From Spongiibacter marinus (lineage in GTDB: Bacteria > Pseudomonadota > Gammaproteobacteria > Pseudomonadales > Spongiibacteraceae), in assembly GCF_016906995.1 (NCBI RefSeq), contig NZ_JAFBBD010000004.1, positions 1-64,000 on the forward strand: a DNA stretch of 64,000 nt, read 5' to 3'. Position 1 is the first letter of the stretch. Each line of letters starts with the position of its first letter. The notes beneath the pieces were generated by a model. That model did not search any database. It was not told the DNA's origin and saw nothing but the letters and a program-made list of their open reading frames with translations. A program made the position numbers and the translations under genes. This document shows, one piece after another, positions 1 to 8,848 of the stretch.

Positions 1-63
1 GCTGTTGCAACTGAACCGGTGACTTACGAGAACGTCGTTGTGAGGAAGGCTAAGGAGGAATAA
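1..63 (+). CDS. C-terminal tail of an unidentified protein (partial)
   Basis: The window opens inside a reading frame that codes for about 20 residues, ending ...VRKAKEE, with a TAA stop at 61-63. The start lies upstream of the window. The tail is too short to assign a family. An AGGAGG-like run lies just before the stop, but no good start follows it. The next gene, yebG, begins 75 bases later on the same strand. Confidence 0.5.
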   Translation, partial: AVATEPVTYENVVVRKAKEE

Positions 64-89
64 ATGAGAGGTGGAGCTAAATGGATACC

Positions 90-105
90 CCTTATACATA
101 TACAG
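90..105 (+). promoter_or_regulatory. candidate LexA (SOS) box upstream of yebG
   Basis: The 16 bases CCTTATACATATACAG fit the gammaproteobacterial LexA pattern CTGT-N8-ACAG in the right half-site and the AT-rich centre. The left half has two mismatches (CCTT). The site lies 32 bases before the yebG start, where a repressor would block the promoter. E. coli yebG is a known LexA target, so the position is suggestive, but the site is imperfect. Confidence 0.45.
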
Positions 106-137
106 TTATAAAAAATCACTACAGCAAGAGGTGAACC

Positions 138-422
138 ATGGCGGTTGTAGCCAAGTGGATGTGCGACAGGGACAACACGATGTTTGACAGCAAAAAAGAC
201 GCGGACGCTTACGACAAAATGCTCGAGCTCGCCGAGCAATTTACCGCGCTACTACAGCGTGAAGTTCCCGGTGTAGACGATGCCAAAGCGGAGAATTTCG
301 GTATTTTACTCGCCAAAAATAAGGATGCACTCGTTCAGGCCTGCAAGGGCAAAGTCGAAGCCTTAGAGACCTTGTCGCAAGAACAGGACAACAACGTTCA
401 CGCATTGGCCCAAGGTCAGTGA
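138..422 (+). CDS. yebG: YebG family DNA damage-inducible protein
   Basis: A 94-residue protein of the YebG family, small SOS-regulated proteins whose biochemical role is not settled. The family signature is clear: it opens MAVVAKWMCDRD, followed by the conserved block SKKDADAYDKMLELAE (about residues 19-34), which is nearly the same in E. coli YebG. The C-terminal half is diverged and acidic/polar. The ATG at 138 has AGAGGTG about seven bases upstream. A LexA-like box at 90-105 supports damage control of this gene. It stands alone; the next gene is convergent and a hairpin separates them. Confidence 0.9.
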   Translation: MAVVAKWMCDRDNTMFDSKKDADAYDKMLELAEQFTALLQREVPGVDDAKAENFGILLAKNKDALVQACKGKVEALETLSQEQDNNVHALAQGQ

Positions 423-430
423 AAAAAGCC

Positions 431-457
431 TAGCGGCTGCCATCAATACAGCCGCTA
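431..457 (-). terminator. terminator of the RND efflux operon (possibly bidirectional)
   Basis: A perfect nine-base-pair stem (TAGCGGCTG / CAGCCGCTA) with a nine-base loop lies between the convergent yebG and RND genes. Read on the minus strand it is followed by GGCTTTTTT, a good U-tract for transcripts coming from the pump operon. On the plus strand it could also end yebG transcripts, but there it is followed only by a C/T-rich stretch. Confidence 0.75.
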
Positions 458-476
458 CCCCTCTCCTTCGCACACA

Positions 477-3400
477 CTAAAGCGGCGCTGACAGCTGTTC
501 TTTAGGCTCGGCTTTCAATTCATCCTCAGCCAAGCCGGGGAAGTATTTCATCAAGTAAGGACGACGCAGTACCAGAAAGCTGGTGGGTACGAAGACCAGC
601 GAAAGAATAGTGGTCAACACCGTGCCGCCAGCAAGCACCACCGCAAAGGGTGGCCAAAATGTTCCCTCAGCGATCAACAGCGGGACGAGTCCGGCGACCG
701 TGGTAATTGTCGTCGAGGAAATGTGACGCGTACACTCAGAAACGGTTTCAACAATCTCTGCGCGATTGCCCGCCATCGCCAGCGGCGATGCCTTTAGCTC
801 CGTGAGAATAACAATCGCCGCGTTAACCGCCAGCCCCATCAGCCCCATCAGACCGATGATCGCGGTAAAACCGAAGGGATAACCCGCCAACCACAGACTA
901 AAAATACCCAGTCCCGCCGACTGAAAGGCCACTGCAAACACCAGTGCCGACAGGCGGAAAGAATTGAAAGCCATTACCACGGTCACGATCAGCAACACCA
1001 AAATGATGCCAACGCTGCTCATCAGCTTACCAACGGCCCGGTTGCGACCCTCGGCCTCTCCGCCGATCTCCAGCTCGTAGCCCACTGGAACGATAAAGTC
1101 GTGCTCATCCAGGGACTGGCGCACCGCCGCTAACACCACCGCTGGCAGTACGCCGTCGCGAACATAGATTTCAACCTTGTTCATTCGCCGACCATCGCGC
1201 CGGGTGATCTGGGCTTGCGCGGGACGCAGTTCTGCGCTGGAAATCGCCGACAATGGCCGCGACCCCGTCGGTAAAATAAGGGGGAAGGACAGGAAACGGT
1301 CGACACTGGTTTCCTTCACACCCGCCCCTGACACCCTAACCGGCAGCTGCTCACTGCCATCGAGTAAACTGCTGCTAATAACACCATCGACACTTGCCGC
1401 GAGCAGTTGTGAAACATCTCGCAGCCCAACCTGACTGCGCTGCGCCTCGCTCTCTTCCACGTCCAGCCACAATTTCGGCACCACTTCGCCGAGAGAGTCT
1501 CGCACGTGCACAACATCATCGAGGTCTAGCGCAATACGCCTCACCTCATCGCCAAGGCGTTTTAGCTGTGCAATATCGCTGCCGTATATACGCAGCTCAA
1601 CCGGGGCAATGGTTGGCGGCCCCTGGCCCAAACGCCGAACAATTGTCTGATACTCGGGAAAGGCCTGGTCCAGCTCATCTTGCAGCACTGAAACAAGACG
1701 GTTTGCATTGGTTGGGTCACTAACCGTTGTCATCGCCTGCGCGTAATTTGGCGTGCCGTCGCGATTATCCAGCAGGTTGTAGTAAAACGAAGGAGCACTG
1801 CGCCCAACAAACCAATGCAGGGCCTCAATCTCACTGTGGCTATTGATCCACTCGGACATCCGCTCAGTGGCGCGCTGGGTTTCGCGTATGCCGGTACCTG
1901 CCGGTAAATACACCTCGATATCAATCATGTCTCGATCCGAGGGCGGGAAGAATTGCTCGGGCAGGGTTTTCAACACCATAAAGCCAATAAGCGGGAGCAC
2001 GCAGCACAGCAATGCCACGCGTCGCGGCCACATCAGCGCACGACTGAGAAATGCTCGAAACCAGCGGTTGATGGCCGACGACGACATTCCCGGCGCCTGC
2101 TCGGCAGACAGCCAGCGCCCGGCGATAGGCGCGATGATAAAGAGTGAAATAATCCAGCTACCGAACAGCGCAAAAATCACCGAGTTCGCCAAGGGCCCAA
2201 TAAATTCGCCAGCGGAGCCCGGCATCATGGCTATCGGCATAAAGGTCAGCATGGTCGTTAGCGTGGAGCCCAGCAGCGGTACCCACAAATGTTTAAATGC
2301 CTTAACCGATGCCGCAACCGCCGAATAGCCGGATTCGCGATAGCGACGCACCATATCAGCGACAACAATGGCGTTGTCGACCATGATGCCCAGTGCCACG
2401 ATTAAGCCCGTTACCGACATCTGGTGAATGGGCAAACCGCTGATATTCATGCAGGCCAGCGCGTATAGCATGGTCAGCGGTAGCGACAAAGCGACGATTA
2501 CCGCCGAGCGCCAGCCCAGGGTAAATAGCAAAATGGAGAAGATAAACAAAAAGCCCAAGGCGATATTGCTGACTAACTCGCTGAGCCTCGCACTGGTATA
2601 GCGCTCCTGGGAAAACAACTCTTCAACAACAATTTCATCGGGGAGATTCTTGGTGAATTCCTGCAACTCGTGGCGAAGATCCTCGGCCCACAAATCCCCG
2701 CGCACGGTTGGCAGCATTCGCACTGCAATGGCGATACTCCGCTCGCCATCAATAATCGCCAGCTCGCTGGGCACCACCGGCTCACCGCGATAGACCCTGG
2801 CAATATCTTGCAACTGCAACGAGCCACCATCAGCCAGGGTCAACAGCGGTGTGCGACGAATGCGCTCGATCTGATCGAAGCCACCCAGTAGCTCCATGGA
2901 CAGACGTTGCTTATCGCTCACTAACTCACCGGCGGCCGTTTTTGCATCGCTATTGCCCAATAGCGCGGCAATTGCGGGCACGTCTAGACCCACAGCGCCG
3001 GCCTTGATCACGTCCACCTTAACCTGAACTTCCTCGGCCGGTGCCCCCCACAACTTAACAATATCGGTACCGTGAAGATTGCGCAGATGGCTGGCCAATT
3101 CTTCTGCGTAGCGCCCCATCCGCAGTAAATCCGCCTGCCCTTCCCCCTGCCAGCGAAGGCTACCAATCCAGGTAAAGGCGTAGTTGCGCTCATGATCCAA
3201 CTGCGGTGGCGCCGCATCAGCGGGCAGATTTTTCGCTGCCTTTTCCAGCTTGTCGCGAACTTCAGACCACAGGCGGTCGGTATCGTCGGGCTTTACTTCA
3301 TCGGCAAATTCAATACTGATCGCGGCAACCCCGGATTTGGCCGTGGAGTCCAGGTGGTTGATCTCCGGGATGCTGCGCAGCTCGGTTTCTATCGGCTCGA

Positions 3401-3578
3401 CAATCAGTGTTTCAACTCGTTCGGCACTGGCCCCGGGCAGGCTCGACAACACAATTCCGTGACGATTGCCAAAACGCGGATCTTCCAGCCTGGGCAGACT
3501 GGCCACCGCCGCCAAACCGGCGACGAGGACCAACGCAACGCCGAGGGCAATGTAGCGCGGATTATTCAGCATCGACAC
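477..3578 (-). CDS. RND efflux transporter permease subunit
   Basis: A 1033-residue inner-membrane proton-driven exporter of the RND superfamily (AcrB/MexB-like fold), which works with a periplasmic adaptor and an outer-membrane channel. It has the two-fold RND layout: a first helix at about 10-29, a large periplasmic domain, a helix bundle from about 337, a second periplasmic domain and a C-terminal helix bundle. The proton-relay motif in helix 4 reads GIMVDNAIVV (D401, N402), so only the first of the two AcrB aspartates is kept, as in the VDN subgroup of RND pumps. It overlaps the adaptor gene by 17 bases. No outer-membrane factor gene is nearby. The substrate cannot be read from sequence. 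Confidence 0.93.
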   Translation of the reverse strand: MSMLNNPRYIALGVALVLVAGLAAVASLPRLEDPRFGNRHGIVLSSLPGASAERVETLIVEPIETELRSIPEINHLDSTAKSGVAAISIEFADEVKPDDTDRLWSEVRDKLEKAAKNLPADAAPPQLDHERNYAFTWIGSLRWQGEGQADLLRMGRYAEELASHLRNLHGTDIVKLWGAPAEEVQVKVDVIKAGAVGLDVPAIAALLGNSDAKTAAGELVSDKQRLSMELLGGFDQIERIRRTPLLTLADGGSLQLQDIARVYRGEPVVPSELAIIDGERSIAIAVRMLPTVRGDLWAEDLRHELQEFTKNLPDEIVVEELFSQERYTSARLSELVSNIALGFLFIFSILLFTLGWRSAVIVALSLPLTMLYALACMNISGLPIHQMSVTGLIVALGIMVDNAIVVADMVRRYRESGYSAVAASVKAFKHLWVPLLGSTLTTMLTFMPIAMMPGSAGEFIGPLANSVIFALFGSWIISLFIIAPIAGRWLSAEQAPGMSSSAINRWFRAFLSRALMWPRRVALLCCVLPLIGFMVLKTLPEQFFPPSDRDMIDIEVYLPAGTGIRETQRATERMSEWINSHSEIEALHWFVGRSAPSFYYNLLDNRDGTPNYAQAMTTVSDPTNANRLVSVLQDELDQAFPEYQTIVRRLGQGPPTIAPVELRIYGSDIAQLKRLGDEVRRIALDLDDVVHVRDSLGEVVPKLWLDVEESEAQRSQVGLRDVSQLLAASVDGVISSSLLDGSEQLPVRVSGAGVKETSVDRFLSFPLILPTGSRPLSAISSAELRPAQAQITRRDGRRMNKVEIYVRDGVLPAVVLAAVRQSLDEHDFIVPVGYELEIGGEAEGRNRAVGKLMSSVGIILVLLIVTVVMAFNSFRLSALVFAVAFQSAGLGIFSLWLAGYPFGFTAIIGLMGLMGLAVNAAIVILTELKASPLAMAGNRAEIVETVSECTRHISSTTITTVAGLVPLLIAEGTFWPPFAVVLAGGTVLTTILSLVFVPTSFLVLRRPYLMKYFPGLAEDELKAEPKEQLSAPL

Positions 3579-4671
3579 TCTCCTCGCCCTGCCACAGGGT
3601 GACCTTTTGCCCCGGCGCTAAGCGGTGCGTGCCGGCCTCAACAAGCTGGTCGCCATTGTTAAGTTCAGCTTGCACATAGACGCGCCCGCGGTATTGGTAC
3701 AGAGGCTGCACCGAACGTTTGCGCAGGTGGAATTCACCCTTGTCATCTTGGCTCACCTGATAGACCGCCCATGTACCGCGCACATCACCCAGCAGTGCAC
3801 TCATCGGCAGCCAGAATCCCGCGCTTTTGCGCACGACCGGCAAAATCAAATGCACGGTCTCGCCATCAACGAGCGGGGTGTCGTCCACCAACTTCACGCG
3901 AATGCTGCGAGTCTGCGTTCGCCAATCCAGGTTTCGCGACACCGACAACAGCTTTACCGCCCACAGTTGAGAGCCCCGCCTGATCTGCATCTCCTGGCCG
4001 AGAACCAGGTCCCTGCCGAGCTGGTCGGAAACCCCAAAGACGGCTTCGTTATTGCCCGTTTCAACCAGCTGCATAACCGCCTGGCCCGGGCCAACGACCA
4101 CTCCCTCTTCAATTTGAAGTGAGGCAATCTCGCCGTCAAAAGGAGCCAGTAGCCGCGATTTTTGCAAGCGTAGCTTTACGCCCCGCAATTTTTCTTCCAC
4201 TTGATTCAGCTGCGCGCTGGTCGCCCTTTGACGGCTATTGATATCGTCCATCTGCCCAGCGGACACATACCCTTTTTCCGACAGAGCGGTGAATCGCTCC
4301 AAGTCCCGTTTAATCTGCTGCAAGCGTGCCTGAACTTCTAAGCGAGCAGCCCTCAGCTCGCCCTGCTCGATACGCAGCGCCTCGGTATCGAGTTCGGCCA
4401 ATACCTCGCCGCGCATTACTGGCTGGCCATTTTCGACGTGTAAGGTCACCACCCGCCCGGCAAATTCAAAGCCAATATCCGCACGCTGACTACCCACAAC
4501 GCGCCCGGCAAATAATCGCTGTACCTGGTAACTGTCTTGGCGTTCCACCACCACCGTTTTCACCGGATGCGTGTTCGCCATCGTGCAATCCGCCGCCAAC
4601 ATCAGCGATACGCCCATCAACAACGGCAGTAATACACTGGTCAGGCGGCAGGGAAAGTTCGGATATAACAT
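3562..4671 (-). CDS. RND efflux periplasmic adaptor (membrane fusion protein)
   Basis: A 369-residue periplasmic adaptor that would link the RND permease to an outer-membrane channel. It has an N-terminal signal sequence (hydrophobic about 10-27, ending near MAN). A cysteine lies near the end of this stretch, but Asp precedes it, so it is not a proper lipobox. A split biotinyl-lipoyl-like domain follows (AGRVVTLHVENGQPVMRGEVL, and its return at about 185), interrupted by a coiled hairpin at about 100-170. A beta-barrel and a membrane-proximal domain come last. It is the first gene of the pump operon, divergent from the TetR gene, and its promoter region carries two palindromes. Confidence 0.92.
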   Translation of the reverse strand: MLYPNFPCRLTSVLLPLLMGVSLMLAADCTMANTHPVKTVVVERQDSYQVQRLFAGRVVGSQRADIGFEFAGRVVTLHVENGQPVMRGEVLAELDTEALRIEQGELRAARLEVQARLQQIKRDLERFTALSEKGYVSAGQMDDINSRQRATSAQLNQVEEKLRGVKLRLQKSRLLAPFDGEIASLQIEEGVVVGPGQAVMQLVETGNNEAVFGVSDQLGRDLVLGQEMQIRRGSQLWAVKLLSVSRNLDWRTQTRSIRVKLVDDTPLVDGETVHLILPVVRKSAGFWLPMSALLGDVRGTWAVYQVSQDDKGEFHLRKRSVQPLYQYRGRVYVQAELNNGDQLVEAGTHRLAPGQKVTLWQGEESVDAE

Positions 4672-4687
4672 AGGGCGGAACTCTAAT

Positions 4688-4703
4688 TAGACTCGGTAGT
4701 CTA
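4688..4703. promoter_or_regulatory. palindromic operator 1 in the efflux/TetR divergent promoter
   Basis: A perfect inverted repeat, TAGACT-CGGT-AGTCTA (6-4-6), 16 bases before the adaptor start. It shares the core GACT-N4-AGTC with the second palindrome 35 bases away (centre to centre). Paired palindromes between a TetR gene and its divergent pump operon are the usual operator layout for this regulator family. Binding by the adjacent TetR protein is inferred. Confidence 0.75.
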
Positions 4704-4722
4704 GAATATAGGGAAATCAGAC

Positions 4723-4738
4723 TGGACTGTCTAGTCCA
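4723..4738. promoter_or_regulatory. palindromic operator 2 in the efflux/TetR divergent promoter
   Basis: A perfect inverted repeat, TGGACT-GTCT-AGTCCA (6-4-6), with the same GACT-N4-AGTC core as operator 1. It lies 43 bases before the TetR start, so one repressor occupying both sites could control both directions. The near-identity of two independent palindromes within 51 bases makes chance unlikely. Confidence 0.75.
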
Positions 4739-4781
4739 TTTTGGTTACGGTATTTCAACAATCTAAAGTAAGGCCTAAGAA

Positions 4782-5399
4782 GTGAGTCAAGAGAAAAATC
4801 GCGGTCGCAGTAAGAGCGAGGAAAAACGCCGCTTAATCATTGATGCGGCAGGCGACCTATTTATGGAGCAAGGCTATGAAAATGCCAGCATGGACGGTAT
4901 CGCCAAGCTCGCGGGCGTCTCTAAGCAGACGCTCTACAGCCATTTTGGCGGCAAAGAGCAACTATTTAGCGCCGCGATTGAATGCAAATGCGAGGAGTAC
5001 CAACTCGACTCCAGCCTGAGCAACACCGACAACAACTACCGAGACAGCCTGCAGGAATTTTGCGAGCAGCTTGCCCGCCTACTGGTAAGCCCTGAGGCCT
5101 TGCAGGTTTTCCGTGTATGTGTGGCAGAGGCTGACCGCACAGAGGTCGGCAACTTGTTTTGGCAGGCAGGCCCTGAAAGAATCCGCAATCAACTGCACGT
5201 TTTTCTGAATAAACAATGTCAGTTGGGCAATTTGGTTATTCCCAATATCGACCAAGCCTGTAGCCAATTGATTGCCATGCTCCACGGTGAGGCTCACGCC
5301 TGCGCCCTACTCGGCATGCCCTGCGATGAAAGCAATAGAGACCTGTCGAATTACAGCCGCGCCTGCGTTGATATGTTTCTCTGCCGCTACGAGGCCTGA
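4782..5399 (+). CDS. TetR/AcrR family transcriptional repressor
   Basis: A 205-residue regulator, probably of the divergent RND pump. The N-terminal TetR helix-turn-helix is clear at about 35-62 (SMDGIAKLAGVSKQTLYSHF, then GGKEQLF). The all-helical C-terminal ligand domain is variable, as expected. The start is GTG at 4782 with TAAGG eight bases upstream. Two matched palindromes lie in the 110-base gap to the adaptor gene. The last 13 bases overlap the 3' end of the convergent MscS-type gene. The ligand is unknown. Confidence 0.93.
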   Translation: MSQEKNRGRSKSEEKRRLIIDAAGDLFMEQGYENASMDGIAKLAGVSKQTLYSHFGGKEQLFSAAIECKCEEYQLDSSLSNTDNNYRDSLQEFCEQLARLLVSPEALQVFRVCVAEADRTEVGNLFWQAGPERIRNQLHVFLNKQCQLGNLVIPNIDQACSQLIAMLHGEAHACALLGMPCDESNRDLSNYSRACVDMFLCRYEA

Positions 5400-5917
5400 T
5401 CGTCCTCTTTCAATGCCTTAGGCGGCGCTACCCACCCCGGCGGTAATTTAATCACCGGCTTCTGCAATAGCGCGCTATTCGGGTAGGTGATCGTGCCACC
5501 GTCGTCGCGCCGAATCAGCACATGGAACGAGGCAATTTCCACTATCTCGCCGGAAATATCTTCATCGGCATCAACCACCTTTACTCGGTCGCCAACCCGG
5601 TACGGGAAGGCAAAGAAGATAATCACCCCCGCCGTTAAATGACTCAGAATCGACCACTGAGCAAACAGGGCAATACCAATTACTGCGAGCACAGAACTGA
5701 GGAAGATATACACCTGGTGATACCCCAGGCCCAGCACGAAACATGCCGCCAATATAGAGAGAAGCACCATAGAAAAGTTGAGTAGCTTGCGCAGCGCAAA
5801 CACTCGGCGGCTCGCTATCGAGCGCCGCTCAGCAAAATCGTCCACCAGTCGATTAAGGGCTCTATTGAAATAAATAAGGGCCACAACCACAGCAATGGCC
5901 AACAGTGCCTTAAGCAT
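5387..5917 (-). CDS. small MscS-family mechanosensitive channel
   Basis: A 176-residue inner-membrane protein of the MscS family, channels that open on hypo-osmotic shock. Membrane helices lie at about 2-18, 46-66 and 70-100. The last runs into the conserved MscS pore and beta-domain boundary (LTAGVIIFFAFPYRVGDRV) and a beta domain containing GEIVEIASFHVLIR and YPNSALL. It is much shorter than E. coli MscS, ending soon after the beta domain. It could be cotranscribed with the TgpA operon 14 bases upstream. The gating threshold and the ion carried cannot be judged. Confidence 0.88.
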   Translation of the reverse strand: MLKALLAIAVVVALIYFNRALNRLVDDFAERRSIASRRVFALRKLLNFSMVLLSILAACFVLGLGYHQVYIFLSSVLAVIGIALFAQWSILSHLTAGVIIFFAFPYRVGDRVKVVDADEDISGEIVEIASFHVLIRRDDGGTITYPNSALLQKPVIKLPPGWVAPPKALKEDDQAS

Positions 5918-5931
5918 TTGCTATTTCCTTC

Positions 5932-7881
5932 TCACTGAGTTTTTTTCGGGCGCTTTAATGCCCGCAACTGGGATAACGCGTCACTGTCTCGGCGGTACTG
6001 ACAGCGCTCAAAGGCGCTGCTAAACGCGGCAAACCACGGCGCCCACTCCGGTGCTTGCTCACCGACCCGCCGAGAAAAAGCAGCAACCGTTTCCCCTGGC
6101 TCACGCCGCAGGCCCGTTCGCCGAGCCAGTCGCCGACACGCCGTATGATAATAACGCAATGCCGGCTCGCGGCGAGACGCACGCCAGGCGGGTTTGAACA
6201 TCATTAATGCCACAAGTGCCATCGGCAATGCACCAAATATCAATAAACCCACCAACATCCGCTTAACACTGATCCCTCCCATCAGCGACGACAGCACACC
6301 ACTCTGACGCTCGCTATCGTAATTCAGCACCCAATTTGCCCATGCGTAGTTCACGCTATCCAAGTACAGCCGTATATCCCGCGCCCAGTCAAAGCGTCGC
6401 AAAGACAGCGGTGATTTACCGAGAAAGCCCTGTTGCGCACTCAGCATAGAATCTGCACCCAATGCCACACGATCCGGCGCGACTGTCGATGTTGGATCAA
6501 TTCGCTGCCAGCCTCGCGCTGGTAACCATACTTCGGCCCAGGCGTGGGCATCACTCTGGTGAACCAATAAATAGTTGTCGGTGGTATTGACCTCGCCACC
6601 TTGATAGCCCACTACCAGCCTTGATGGCACACCGGCGGCGCGCATCAAGAATACAAAGCTGCCGGCGTAATGCTCGCAAAAGCCCTGCCGGCTCTCAAAA
6701 AGGAACTCGTCGACATTGTCCCGCCCCAATAACGCCGGCTTGAGCGTATAGTCAAACGGGCTATCCCTAAAATACCGCAGCGCGGCAGCGACGCGATCAG
6801 CAGGGTCCGGGTATTGTCGCGCCCACTGCAAGGCCAGTTCCCGCGCTCTTGGGCTATCGTTCCCGGGCAGTCGCAGGTTTCGCTGCAATACACGATTGCT
6901 GGCCTCGGTTCGCGGTTGCGTCAGCACAGAATCCACCACATACTGAAGGCGCCCGGTCAGCGGCGCTTTTGGCAACCACTGATAGGCGCCAGCGTATCGA
7001 ATATCATCCCGGTTTACCCGCGCGACCGGCAAGCTGTAAAGCCACTCATGAGCCCCCGGCTCCAGCGTGACCACGTAGCGCTGTCTCTCCCCTTGTAAAG
7101 GCGGTGGTGGTGGCGTTGTCAGTCGCCCCATGCGGTTGACCGTCCACCGCTGGGAATCGTAATTTTCAAGCACCAATCCGCGCCAATAGCGCTGCGACGG
7201 GGGAGGTAATTGGCCGCCTTCAAAGCGCACACGAAAGGCTAATGCAGCGTTTTGACTCAGCTCCGCAATATCCCCAAAACGCAGCTCATCCGACATACCG
7301 GTCTGGGCCTTTGCGCTAGGCAAAGGCATGGACCACAGCGGGCCAATGCGCGGAAATACCAAAAACAGGAAGAGCATTAGCGGTAAGGCCTGGATCAACA
7401 TCAGCGCTGAAAGGCGCACACTCGCGGCAATAGCAGGCTTTTCTCGATACAACATTTGCTGGGCAGCAAGTATCGCCAGCAGTTGTAAAACGGCAACGGG
7501 CACCGCGTTGATCTGCTGCTCGAAAAGAAAGCGGCAGGCAACCACGAAATAGCACAGCAGCAGTACCAACCAGTGATCGCGGCGCTGTTTCAGCTCCAGG
7601 ACTTTGAGAATGACGGCCAGCACCAGTGTTGCCACCATTGGCTCTAGCGCTAACCACTGGCGATATTGCAAGTAAATGCCCGCGACAGAGAACACCACCA
7701 AGCCCACTTTCACCAGTGCCGACGGAAAGCTCCAAGCCGCTGTCACAATGCGCCAATACCACCACGCCACCGCGCCCCAGACCAAGACCATCCAAATCGG
7801 TATGGTTGGCGCCAAGGGCGCAATCGCGGCGAGCTGCGCCAGCAACAGCCACATAACAGCGGGGGCAGAAGTTCTGGTCAC
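5932..7881 (-). CDS. tgpA: TgpA-type membrane transglutaminase
   Basis: A 649-residue inner-membrane protein with the DUF3488/transglutaminase/DUF4129 layout of TgpA, a protein needed for viability in Pseudomonas aeruginosa. Several hydrophobic helices occupy about 5-180. A periplasmic transglutaminase-like domain follows with the full Cys-His-Asp triad: C402 (GFCEHYAG), H446 (DAHAWAEVW) and D462 (RIDPT). A further helix lies at about 545-565, followed by a cytosolic tail. The start overlaps the end of the DUF58 gene by four bases (ATGA). The DUF58 and MoxR neighbours are the standard partners of this family. The natural substrate is not known; a periplasmic peptide or envelope target is likely. 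Confidence 0.9.
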   Translation of the reverse strand: MTRTSAPAVMWLLLAQLAAIAPLAPTIPIWMVLVWGAVAWWYWRIVTAAWSFPSALVKVGLVVFSVAGIYLQYRQWLALEPMVATLVLAVILKVLELKQRRDHWLVLLLCYFVVACRFLFEQQINAVPVAVLQLLAILAAQQMLYREKPAIAASVRLSALMLIQALPLMLFLFLVFPRIGPLWSMPLPSAKAQTGMSDELRFGDIAELSQNAALAFRVRFEGGQLPPPSQRYWRGLVLENYDSQRWTVNRMGRLTTPPPPPLQGERQRYVVTLEPGAHEWLYSLPVARVNRDDIRYAGAYQWLPKAPLTGRLQYVVDSVLTQPRTEASNRVLQRNLRLPGNDSPRARELALQWARQYPDPADRVAAALRYFRDSPFDYTLKPALLGRDNVDEFLFESRQGFCEHYAGSFVFLMRAAGVPSRLVVGYQGGEVNTTDNYLLVHQSDAHAWAEVWLPARGWQRIDPTSTVAPDRVALGADSMLSAQQGFLGKSPLSLRRFDWARDIRLYLDSVNYAWANWVLNYDSERQSGVLSSLMGGISVKRMLVGLLIFGALPMALVALMMFKPAWRASRREPALRYYHTACRRLARRTGLRREPGETVAAFSRRVGEQAPEWAPWFAAFSSAFERCQYRRDSDALSQLRALKRPKKTQ

Positions 7882-8846
7882 CGGCCTGCCTCTGCGGGAT
7901 AAATGGCCAGTTCGCGCAACACCGCAGCGAGATGGGCAGGCCCCTGGCCCGCCGAAATATCCGCGGTCGGTAAATGAAGGGAAAACGGTAACTCTCGGCG
8001 GTCACATTCCAGCGCCCAGGCACACAGCGTGCTCAACCGATCCTCCACCGCCAATTCGGGCAAACTCTCCCAATCCAACGATAGGTCATCGGCCCTGCTC
8101 TCTTCGTAGCGCTTGCTAAACAAGCCCTGTCCTTTGGCATATGCCTTCCAAAAAATACGTCGCGGCGATTCACCCGGCTGGTATCGTTCGAAACCGCTGA
8201 ACTCGTCGCTGTCACTGCGCATATCGAACACCTCTCCGTGCCCATCACCGCGCGCGCTGCTGATGAGTGGCCGCAGCGCTCTCGGGCGCGGGTACACCAA
8301 GCAGTGCCAGTCCAGAGCCGGCATTGCCCAGCAACGAATCACGCCCAATGGGTAATCAGAGCGAACTTGTATGCGGCCGGGATAGAGCCTCCCACGGCGC
8401 GGTGCCGGACAGGGCACCCTAATTTCAACGCCCTCGCCTTTGGCTAACTCGCTCACCTGCTTGCGTTGCTGGGGGAAACCAACCTGCAACTGGAAGCGCG
8501 GGCGTTGCTGGCTGTTGATATGAACGTGAAAATGCGCGGTATCACCAGCGAAAACCGGTTCACAGGCACCCGCCCGAATCTGCAAACCCGACAGATTGGT
8601 GTAGGTGTGCAGAATCACCACTAAGAACAAGCTGAACAGCAGGAATGCCAGCGCAAAAATAAGGTTGTTTTGGTAGTTAATGGCCAGCAGTAGCAAGCCC
8701 GACAGCATCAGTAAAAAACCGAGACCTGCTGAGGATGGGAAAATGAAGATCTTATTCTGACTCAGTACCCACGCGTTGCGCCGGGGGTTTCGCTTATCCA
8801 GCCACGCCTCGAAGCGTCGCTGAATTGCCGAGCGCAATGCTGACAT
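7878..8846 (-). CDS. DUF58 domain protein
   Basis: A 322-residue protein with two hydrophobic helices near the N terminus (about 35-75) and a C-terminal DUF58 domain, which has a von Willebrand A-like fold. The family hallmark is seen at DEFSGFERYQPGESPRRIFW. DUF58 proteins are paired with MoxR AAA ATPases and are thought to act as their effectors in assembling or maturing envelope or metal-enzyme complexes. It lies two bases from moxR and overlaps tgpA by four bases, so the three are almost certainly one operon. No enzymatic activity is expected. Confidence 0.9.
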   Translation of the reverse strand: MSALRSAIQRRFEAWLDKRNPRRNAWVLSQNKIFIFPSSAGLGFLLMLSGLLLLAINYQNNLIFALAFLLFSLFLVVILHTYTNLSGLQIRAGACEPVFAGDTAHFHVHINSQQRPRFQLQVGFPQQRKQVSELAKGEGVEIRVPCPAPRRGRLYPGRIQVRSDYPLGVIRCWAMPALDWHCLVYPRPRALRPLISSARGDGHGEVFDMRSDSDEFSGFERYQPGESPRRIFWKAYAKGQGLFSKRYEESRADDLSLDWESLPELAVEDRLSTLCAWALECDRRELPFSLHLPTADISAGQGPAHLAAVLRELAIYPAEAGR

Positions 8847-8848
8847 GG

